Shown here: positions 6,023 through 15,141 of the stretch, in pieces
Position numbering within the stretch: the stretch's first letter is position 1
How the letters are laid out: each line of letters begins with the position of its first letter
Assembly (NCBI GenBank): GCA_023659785.1
Contig: JAGXOR010000023.1
Location: forward strand, 1-15,141
Origin: Methanomicrobia archaeon LH_S13
Lineage (GTDB): Archaea; Halobacteriota; Syntropharchaeia; Alkanophagales; Methanospirareceae
Direction of reading: 5' to 3'
Length of the DNA: 15,141 bases
Notes under the pieces: model-generated
Databases searched by the model: none
Told to the model about the DNA's origin: nothing
What the model saw: only the letters and a program-made list of their open reading frames with translations
Program-made: the position numbers and the translations under genes

Positions 6023-6056
6023 CCTAATCTGACGAACCAGCAAATCTGATTGGTTT
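6023..6056 (+). other. 16S processing stem, 5' half with bulge-helix-bulge
   Basis: 6023-6033 pairs with 7626-7636 (one G-U). CAGC at 6038-6041 pairs with GCTG at 7615-7618, and 6045-6056 pairs with 7603-7614 (one G-U). A three-base AAA bulge (6042-6044) on this strand and another AAA (7619-7621) on the other flank the four-pair helix. This is the canonical substrate of the archaeal splicing endonuclease, which releases pre-16S. Confidence 0.85.
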
Positions 6057-6102
6057 GGTTGAGTAAGTCAGAAGAAAGGTGTGTGACAAGCCCTGCCATT
6101 TA

Positions 6103-7590
<1,488 letters not shown>

Positions 7591-7602
7591 AAATTATTTA
7601 AT

Positions 7603-7636
7603 AAACCAGTCAGAGCTGAAAGATTGTCAGGTTAGG
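7603..7636 (+). other. 16S processing stem, 3' half with bulge-helix-bulge
   Basis: This is the partner of 6023-6056: AAACCAGTCAGA (7603-7614), GCTG (7615-7618), bulge AAA (7619-7621), then GTCAGGTTAGG (7626-7636). GATT at 7622-7625 makes partial pairs with GAAC at 6034-6037. Confidence 0.85.
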
Positions 7637-7657
7637 TTAGGGGTCCGGTTTAAATTT

Positions 7658-7719
7658 AAGTTTATAAGCCAAGAAGTCCCCTTCCGAAAGAGAGGGGATG
7701 AATTGGCTTATCATAACTT
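7658..7719 (+). other. Long hairpin in the 16S/tRNA-Ala spacer
   Basis: ATAAGCCAA (7664-7672) pairs perfectly with TTGGCTTAT (7703-7711). The base is extended by AAGTT with AACTT, and inside TCCCCT (7676-7681) pairs with AGGGGA (7693-7698). The AT-rich sequence after it includes TTTATATATTAT (about 7718-7729). It could be a processing signal of the spacer or an end of the element described next. Confidence 0.55.
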
Positions 7720-7744
7720 TATATATTATGTTTGTATATCTATT

Positions 7745-7893
7745 AGCAACCTGCAAGGCTGAAAGAGCTGGCAGGTAGCAGGGAGGGGCGACCCCGATGC
7801 GCCTGTGGAGACCAAGACCTCCGTAACCTGTAAGGGGATCGAGTCTGGTTGAAGAAGCAGGAAGCCCCATGCGTAAGCGTGGGGGAGCGTCAC
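7745..7893 (+). ncRNA. Orphan tnpB 3' end / omega-RNA-like segment with IS200/IS605 right end
   Basis: This GC-rich, structured stretch ends in CCCCATGC-GTAA-GCGTGGGG (7865-7884), an eight-pair hairpin with a GNRA loop, followed by GAGCGTCAC. That layout (AAGCCCC hairpin, then TCAC) is what I recall for the right end of archaeal IS200/IS605 elements, where the 3' end of tnpB overlaps its guide (omega/re) RNA. Translation supports this: one frame gives SSLVEEAGSPM and another ELAGSREGRPRCACGD, both common in TnpB C-terminal tails, but with stops between. Further local stems are ACCTGC/GCAGGT (7750-7773) and GGGG-CGA-CCCC. No tnpB body precedes it. The sequence just after 7893 (GTAAGGTTAAATATATAG) would be the guide. 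It would be transcribed with the rRNA precursor. Confidence 0.55.
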
Positions 7894-7931
7894 GTAAGGT
7901 TAAATATATAGCTGGGATAAATCCGGAGCTC

Positions 7932-8003
7932 GGGCTCGTAGATCAGTGGAAGATCGTCTCCTTTGCGAGGAGAAGGCCCTGGGTTCAAATCCCAGCGAGT
8001 CCA
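7932..8003 (+). tRNA. tRNA-Ala (TGC)
   Basis: A full cloverleaf is visible: acceptor GGGCTCG/CGAGTCC, anticodon stem TCTCC/GGAGA with loop TTTGCGA (anticodon TGC), and T arm CTGGG-TTCAAAT-CCCAG. The G3-U70 pair, the identity element of alanine tRNA, is present. The discriminator is A8003 and CCA is not encoded. Its place between 16S and 23S is the usual one in Euryarchaeota. Confidence 0.97.
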
Positions 8004-8060
8004 TTTTTGGTATATGTACATGCACCTGATAACAGGGGGTTGTTTTCAGGGAAGGACAGA

Positions 8061-8082
8061 TGGCAGTTATTTTGTGCTGCCA
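8061..8082 (+). other. Hairpin in the tRNA-Ala/23S spacer
   Basis: TGGCAG (8061-8066) pairs with CTGCCA (8077-8082) over a ten-base loop, between tRNA-Ala and the 23S processing stem. Its role is unknown; it may help fold the precursor. Confidence 0.5.
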
Positions 8083-8098
8083 GATGAAGTTGTTATAC

Positions 8099-8131
8099 GC
8101 ACTTTGCAACTCTGACATCTAATGAGCTCGG
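8099..8131 (+). other. 23S processing stem, 5' half with bulge-helix-bulge
   Basis: 8099-8115 pairs with 11112-11128 over 17 pairs (two G-U). CATC (8116-8119) pairs with GATG (11105-11108), and TGAGCTCGG (8123-8131) pairs with CCGGGCTCA (11096-11104) with one G-U. The bulges are TAA (8120-8122) here and AAA (11109-11111) opposite. The geometry is canonical for splicing-endonuclease release of pre-23S. Confidence 0.88.
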
Positions 8132-8139
8132 GGAGGCAA

Positions 8140-11084
<2,945 letters not shown>

Positions 11085-11095
11085 AAAACCTCTTA

Positions 11096-11128
11096 CCGGG
11101 CTCAGATGAAATCAGAGTTGTGAAGTGC
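11096..11128 (+). other. 23S processing stem, 3' half with bulge-helix-bulge
   Basis: This is the partner of 8099-8131: CCGGGCTCA, GATG, bulge AAA (11109-11111), then TCAGAGTTGTGAAGTGC. ATTTTTAG just after (11129-11136) is a plausible T-rich terminator. Confidence 0.88.
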
Positions 11129-11309
11129 ATTTTTAGCCATAGCCAAATAGAGATTAGGAATTAGCGGTTTAGAACTAGAACATTAGCGGGTTAGCCAGTT
11201 AGATAACCAAAAGACCAAAACGCTAAAAAACCAAGCCTCTAATCCGCGTAACGCGCATATACCCCATTCCCTATTGGCTATTCCCTACGCCCCAATTGTG
11301 ATTCGTTGT
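11129..11309. other. Low-complexity spacer without 5S rRNA
   Basis: The first half repeats loose TTAG/ATTAG variants (ATTAGGAATTAGCGGTTTAG) and the second half repeats CCCTATT/TTCCCTA variants. I see no 5S rRNA, although 5S often follows 23S in Euryarchaeota. CATATA near 11256-11261 could be part of a promoter for tRNA-Cys. Confidence 0.6.
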
Positions 11310-11382
11310 GCCAAGGTGGCGGAGAGGCAGACGCGGCTGACTGCAGATCAGCTATACCCCGGTTCAATTCCGGGCCTTGGCT
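11310..11382 (+). tRNA. tRNA-Cys (GCA)
   Basis: Acceptor GCCAAGG/CCTTGGC, anticodon stem GCTGA/TCAGC with loop CTGCAGA (anticodon GCA), and T arm CCCGG-TTCAATT-CCGGG. The discriminator is U (T11382), the cysteine identity element. CCA is not encoded. It lies tail-to-tail with argS, nine bases from its stop codon. Confidence 0.96.
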
Positions 11383-11391
11383 TCCTTGGCA

Positions 11392-13092
11392 TTACATCTC
11401 TTTCGGTGCTTCTATACCTAAAACGTCTAAAACATCACTCAAAACAATTTTTGCACACTCCACAAGAACCAACCTTGCTTTCCTCAGCGTAGCATCGGTA
11501 TTTAACACAGGGCAATCTTTATAAAACAAATTAAAACTCTCTGCAAGCTCTCTGGCGTATTTAGCAATTAGATGCGACTTCAACTCCGAAGATGCCTCTT
11601 CTATGGCATATCCGAGCTTGGACAACTTTTTTATCAATTCTATTTCACTTTCTTCATGCAGCAGAGAGGTATCGTAACCCTGTATGAGGCTCTGCCATTT
11701 CTCCTCCGCAACCTTTAATATGCTGCAAGCGCGTGCATGCGAATATTGAATAAATGGAGCGCCTTTCTTCTCTATGTCCAGTGCATCATCGAAATCAAAC
11801 ACAATATGCTTATCCGGCGACACTTTCACCATGTCATGCCTTAATGCGCCTATTCCCACCTTCCTTGCGATTTCGTGTTTCTTACTTTCGTCCAAATCTT
11901 TCCTTCTCTTATCCACTTCTTCATACGCCCTCGTCTCGATTTTTTCTATTAACTTGTCTGCCGAGATATATCTACCAGCACGTGTGGATAAAGACCCAGT
12001 GGGCAAAGAAACGAACGCGAAAATAACAAATTCCGGCACTTTAACTTCCAATATTTGAAGTCCTTTCGCCAATTGCTGTGATACCAACTCGTGGTCTTTC
12101 CCGAAGATGTCTATAACACGGTCACATCTCCCGCTTTTCCATCTGTGATAAGCGAGGTCGCGCGTGGTGTAAAGCGAAGTTCCATCAGTCCTTTGTATTA
12201 CCAGCTCCTTTTCTATTCCCTCCAGGTGCAGTAAAAGAGCAGAACCAGAACCAGAACCGTCGAATTTAATATCTCCTTTTTGTTTTAACTCTTCTATTAC
12301 CTCTTCCACTGCTCCTCCTCTCACAAATTCACTTTCCCAAGCGAACAAATCATGCCGAATATTCAACCGCTGCAAAGATGCCTGAATTCCTGACAGGCAT
12401 TTCTTCACTACTGCTTCATACTTCCTCACCACCGCTTCATCTCCTGCTTCATATTTCCTCATTAACTCCTCCACATCATTCAAAAATTCGGTATTCTCTT
12501 CAATCAACCTGTTTGCAGCGATGTAAACGTCAGCAACGGCGAGGTCAGCTTTTTTAGTTTCATCGAAGGCAATTCTTTCCGCACCCCACACCACTACTCC
12601 TATTTGTCTTCCCATATCATTCACATAGAAATGCGTTTCGACATCAAACCCAGCACGCTTTAACACGCGCGCCAGAACGTCACCGATAATAGCGTTTCTT
12701 AGATGTCCTATATGGAGTGGACCGTCGGGATTCGCAGAAGTATGCTCAATTATAATCTTACCTCTCTTCCTCTCCACAGTCTCTATTCCTTCTTTTATCC
12801 TCTGCAAGGTCTTATGCAAAAAGGAATCGTTCACATAAAAGTTGATATAGGGACCGGCTGCAACTGCATTCGATATTAACGTGTTTTTAGCGGGTATCTC
12901 AAGATGATTTATAATATCCTCTGCGATAATTTCTGGTGGCTTTTTGTACGTGCGAGCTAAAAAGAAAGCAACACGGGATGAAATGTCCGCATGTTCGCTC
13001 TCCTCTAAATCTAACTCCTTATATTCATAAGAAGCGTTATCCAGTGCTTTCTTCAGCAGATGCTCAACTTCCTTTTTAAATTCAAGAAACAT
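11392..13092 (-). CDS. argS: Arginyl-tRNA synthetase
   Basis: This class I synthetase charges tRNA-Arg. From the ATG at 13092 it has 566 residues, the usual length; a TTG at 13101 would add three. Domains in order: N-terminal arginyl-specific domain (to about 90), the ATP-binding ANPDGPLHIGHLRNAIIGD with HIGH at about 127-130, NDMGRQIG (158-165), RTDGTSLYTTRDLAYH (301-316), then the KMSKS-equivalent SLSTRAGRYISADKL (367-381), which is degenerate as is common in ArgS. The C-terminal DALR anticodon-binding domain begins at about 450 (QYSHARACSIL) and runs to the end with YARELAESFNLFYKDCPVL. It is divergent from dphB across 91 bases. All key elements are present. Confidence 0.97.
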   Translation of the reverse strand: MFLEFKKEVEHLLKKALDNASYEYKELDLEESEHADISSRVAFFLARTYKKPPEIIAEDIINHLEIPAKNTLISNAVAAGPYINFYVNDSFLHKTLQRIKEGIETVERKRGKIIIEHTSANPDGPLHIGHLRNAIIGDVLARVLKRAGFDVETHFYVNDMGRQIGVVVWGAERIAFDETKKADLAVADVYIAANRLIEENTEFLNDVEELMRKYEAGDEAVVRKYEAVVKKCLSGIQASLQRLNIRHDLFAWESEFVRGGAVEEVIEELKQKGDIKFDGSGSGSALLLHLEGIEKELVIQRTDGTSLYTTRDLAYHRWKSGRCDRVIDIFGKDHELVSQQLAKGLQILEVKVPEFVIFAFVSLPTGSLSTRAGRYISADKLIEKIETRAYEEVDKRRKDLDESKKHEIARKVGIGALRHDMVKVSPDKHIVFDFDDALDIEKKGAPFIQYSHARACSILKVAEEKWQSLIQGYDTSLLHEESEIELIKKLSKLGYAIEEASSELKSHLIAKYARELAESFNLFYKDCPVLNTDATLRKARLVLVECAKIVLSDVLDVLGIEAPKEM

Positions 13093-13141
13093 TTTTTGCA
13101 ATCACTGTTTTTCCCTCTTTGTTTTAACTTCCATTCCATCG

Positions 13142-13172
13142 TTTGATATACAGTCAGCATTACTTAAAATAT
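13142..13172 (+). promoter_or_regulatory. Candidate dphB promoter
   Basis: TTGATATAC (13143-13151) and TTAAAATATT (13165-13174) are TATA-like elements before the dphB ATG at 13184. No Shine-Dalgarno sequence precedes the ATG, so a leaderless or very short-leader transcript is likely. Which box is used cannot be told from sequence alone. Confidence 0.3.
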
Positions 13173-13183
13173 TAACGACATCA

Positions 13184-13957
13184 ATGCTCACTTTCGTAGG
13201 TCTCGGATTATACGACGAGAAGGACATATCCTTGAAGGGCTTGGAGGCGATAAGAGATGCGGATGTGGTGTATGCAGAATTTTACACTTCTCCGTTAGGA
13301 GATAAAACGGTAGAAATGATGGAGGAGGTGTATGGCAAACGAATTTCTGTGCTTGAGCGAGGAGATGTAGAGGAAAATGCAGAGGAGGGGATTTTAAAAC
13401 TCGCAAAGAGCAAAAAAGTGGTTCTACTCAGCGGAGGAGATGCAATGATTGCCACTACGCACGTTGATTTGCGGCTTAGAGCGATAGATATGGAAATAGA
13501 AACGAGGATAATACATGCACCTTCTATTTCATCGGCAGTTGCTGGATTATGTGGTCTCCAGAGTTACAAGTTTGGTAAATCCGCAACGGTCGCACCGCCT
13601 TACAAAGGAGTTATATCAGAAATGCCTTACGACACGATAATAGCAAACAAAGAGCGAGGGTTGCATACTCTACTATATCTTGATATTTCTATGCGCATAA
13701 ACGAAGGATTGAGGCTGTTGGAAGCAGTTGATGAAAAGAAGAAGGAAAAGGGAGAAGTGTTTACGTTTAAAAAATCAATAGGGGTGGGAATAGCGAGAGC
13801 AGGTTCTGATAAGCCAGTTGTGAAAGCAGATTATTTGGATGTGCTGAAGAACTACGAATTTGGTGAACTTCCACATGTGCTCGTTGTTCCAGGGGATTTA
13901 CATTTCATGGAGAAGGAGGCGTTGATAAAAATTGCGCAGGCTCTGAGAGCTATTTGA
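13184..13957 (+). CDS. dphB: Diphthine synthase
   Basis: DphB (Dph5) uses S-adenosylmethionine to methylate the modified histidine of elongation factor 2, the second step of diphthamide synthesis in archaea. The 257 residues match the family over the full length: TFVGLGLYDEKDISLKGLEA (3-22), EFYTSPLG (32-39), VVLLSGGDAMIATTH (79-93, the SAM-binding region of this tetrapyrrole-methylase-like fold), HAPSISSAVAGLCGLQSYKF (111-130), and the closing PHVLVVPGDLHFMEKEAL (230-247). ATG at 13184 is the natural start, as the conserved strand LTFVGLG follows at once. It is convergent with prs, with 31 bases between the stops. Confidence 0.96.
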   Translation: MLTFVGLGLYDEKDISLKGLEAIRDADVVYAEFYTSPLGDKTVEMMEEVYGKRISVLERGDVEENAEEGILKLAKSKKVVLLSGGDAMIATTHVDLRLRAIDMEIETRIIHAPSISSAVAGLCGLQSYKFGKSATVAPPYKGVISEMPYDTIIANKERGLHTLLYLDISMRINEGLRLLEAVDEKKKEKGEVFTFKKSIGVGIARAGSDKPVVKADYLDVLKNYEFGELPHVLVVPGDLHFMEKEALIKIAQALRAI

Positions 13958-13988
13958 GTTCTTCCGCTTCTTCTTCAAGATGTAAAAG

Positions 13989-14867
13989 CTATTTTGAAGA
14001 CCGTTTTAGTTCACCTGCAACCATCTCCGCCACGCTTATTTTACTTAACTCCACTTCTATCGTATCAGTTGCGATTATTTCTTTAACGCCCGCGCGGAGC
14101 ATTCGCGGGACTGCATTTTGCACAAAAACCCCGTGTACGCATGCGACATGAATATCGTTCGCACCTTGTGCTCTTAGCATAGAAGCTACTTCGGATATCG
14201 TCCTGCCGGTAGAGATAATATCGTCCACGATAACGACATTCTTCCCTTCTACGCTTAAGCTTAACTTCTTTGGTAATTTTATTTCCACTTCCTCACCGCT
14301 TATCCTCCTCTTTTCCAGCACGTCGTAATCGAAGCCGCGGGGAGCGGCAACTGTTTTTGTTAGCTCTGCTGCTCCTTCATCGGGTCCTATTATCACAGGA
14401 TGCGGTATTTCCCGTTTCGCTATGTAATTGCCAATTAAAGGAGCGGCATTTAGTTCCTTCGTATCTACATTGAAATACTTCAAGACAGCTCTGTTATGCA
14501 CATTAATCACGTAAATTGTATCAATTACGCCCGCAGCGCATATGCTTCTTGCAATTGCCCTTGCAGATATGGCTTCGCCGGGTTCGAACCTTTTATCCTG
14601 TCGCACATACCCTAAGTAAGGGACGAAAACTTTTGTTTCACTTGCTTCTTCTACTGCGTCTATTAACTGCAACAGGCATATCAGATCGGAATCGGTTCGG
14701 ATGCTCTGCACGATGGTTACGTCTTCGTCTTTTATGTCGTCCAGCACCCGCGTGTATAATTCGCCGTCTGGGAATCGCTTGAATTCGCATGATGAAACTT
14801 TGCAGTCCAGCTCCGCTGCGATTCTCACTGCCAACGTATGTGCAGACATTCCCGGTATTATTTTCAT
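13989..14867 (-). CDS. prs: Ribose-phosphate pyrophosphokinase (PRPP synthetase)
   Basis: It makes PRPP from ribose 5-phosphate and ATP for nucleotide, histidine and tryptophan synthesis. The 292 residues fit the archaeal (class III-like) form. Motifs: CEFKRFPDGELYTRV (27-41), the ATP-binding PYLGYVRQDKRFEPGEA (83-99), VHNRAVLKYF with the catalytic-site His (123-132), GPDEGA (161-166), the flexible-loop KRRISGEEVEI (187-197), and the PRPP-binding VVIVDDIISTGRT (211-223). The start ATG is followed at once by the family strand KIIPG. Upstream is AT-rich with no clear Shine-Dalgarno sequence. It is convergent with dphB and divergent from the small ORF to its right. Confidence 0.96.
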   Translation of the reverse strand: MKIIPGMSAHTLAVRIAAELDCKVSSCEFKRFPDGELYTRVLDDIKDEDVTIVQSIRTDSDLICLLQLIDAVEEASETKVFVPYLGYVRQDKRFEPGEAISARAIARSICAAGVIDTIYVINVHNRAVLKYFNVDTKELNAAPLIGNYIAKREIPHPVIIGPDEGAAELTKTVAAPRGFDYDVLEKRRISGEEVEIKLPKKLSLSVEGKNVVIVDDIISTGRTISEVASMLRAQGANDIHVACVHGVFVQNAVPRMLRAGVKEIIATDTIEVELSKISVAEMVAGELKRSSK

Positions 14868-14904
14868 TACACTTTTTCTTTAGTAAAGTATCCTTTCTCT
14901 TAAA

Positions 14905-15015
14905 ATGAGTGAAAAAGATTTAAATTTAAATATGTTAAAATTAAAACCCGCAATTGCAATTGTCCTCATAGCGATTTGTGTCTATGCTGTGCTCATCAGG
15001 TTGGTGCAGATGTAG
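14905..15015 (+). CDS. Very short membrane-type ORF, possible 5' fragment of a larger gene
   Basis: ATG at 14905 opens 36 codons: a charged start MSEKDLNLNMLKLK, then a single hydrophobic stretch PAIAIVLIAICVYAVLIRLV and a TAG. A basic start followed by one membrane span ending VLIRL recalls the N-terminus of STT3/AglB-type oligosaccharyltransferases, but 36 residues are too few to say. Another frame just beyond (up to a TGA at 15062-15064) reads ADVEFEETRKILVEMTAEF, protein-like but unassigned. Together they may be scraps of broken genes, or chance. I am not sure the ORF is translated. Confidence 0.3.
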   Translation: MSEKDLNLNMLKLKPAIAIVLIAICVYAVLIRLVQM

Positions 15016-15141
15016 AATTTGAGGAAACGAGGAAAATCCTTGTTGAGATGACAGCAGAGTTTTGAGCCTTACGTTAGTGGTGAGGACAGGTTATGAGATT
15101 CAACCATTTTGTTTCAAACCTCTTCGTATGATGCTATCAAT

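Noticed and set aside
7869..8087. 72-codon ORF spanning the spacer and tRNA-Ala
   Set aside because: It reads through the tRNA; only its first codons may reflect a TnpB tail, already covered by the omega-RNA-like entry.
8083..8115. Box C/D-like sRNA (AGATGAA ... CTGA) before 23S
   Set aside because: The CTGA is part of the 23S processing helix and there is no D'/C' pair or kink-turn, so it is better explained by the processing stem.

Overview
The window looks like genomic DNA of an ANME-1 archaeon (Methanophagales/Syntrophoarchaeia). The 16S gene carries, at 6452-6469, an exact match to the target of the classical ANME-1 oligonucleotide probe ANME1-350 as I remember it. The protein genes agree: archaeal ArgS, diphthine synthase and PRPP synthetase, a YcaO/TfuA pair of the kind that makes thioglycine in methyl-coenzyme M reductase, and remnants of DUF1890/DUF1894 genes typical of methane-metabolising archaea.

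Left third (1-4516): a block of damaged genes. On the minus strand runs a ThiF-like E1, YcaO, TfuA, DUF1890, DUF1894 series. ThiF lacks both ends, YcaO lacks its N-terminal third, DUF1890 has lost its start and its middle, and DUF1894 is a 14-codon stub. A 5'-truncated radical SAM gene with a C-terminal MoaD/ThiS-like domain starts head-to-head with ThiF at a breakpoint near 2390-2400. It ends tail-to-tail with a NifU C-domain gene at a breakpoint near 3190-3205. An apparently intact small HTH regulator follows, then a decayed group II intron reverse transcriptase fused to a TnpB fragment. The surviving pieces still read as well-conserved protein, so the damage is either recent or an assembly artefact. 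NifU, a MoaD-like carrier, a ThiF-like activator and YcaO/TfuA together suggest an ancestral sulfur-transfer island, possibly linked to MCR thioamidation.

Middle (4552-11382): an intact malic enzyme gene, then an rRNA operon in the order promoter, 16S, tRNA-Ala(UGC), 23S. Both rRNAs are framed by near-perfect bulge-helix-bulge processing stems. The 16S/tRNA-Ala spacer also holds what looks like the 3' end of an IS200/IS605-type tnpB with its right-end hairpin, that is, an orphan omega-RNA-like segment. No 5S gene is linked. A tRNA-Cys(GCA) follows the operon.

Right third (11392-15141): ordinary housekeeping genes. argS (minus) and dphB (plus) are divergent, dphB and prs (minus) are convergent, and a very short membrane-type ORF and possibly the first CRISPR-like repeat lie at the window edge.
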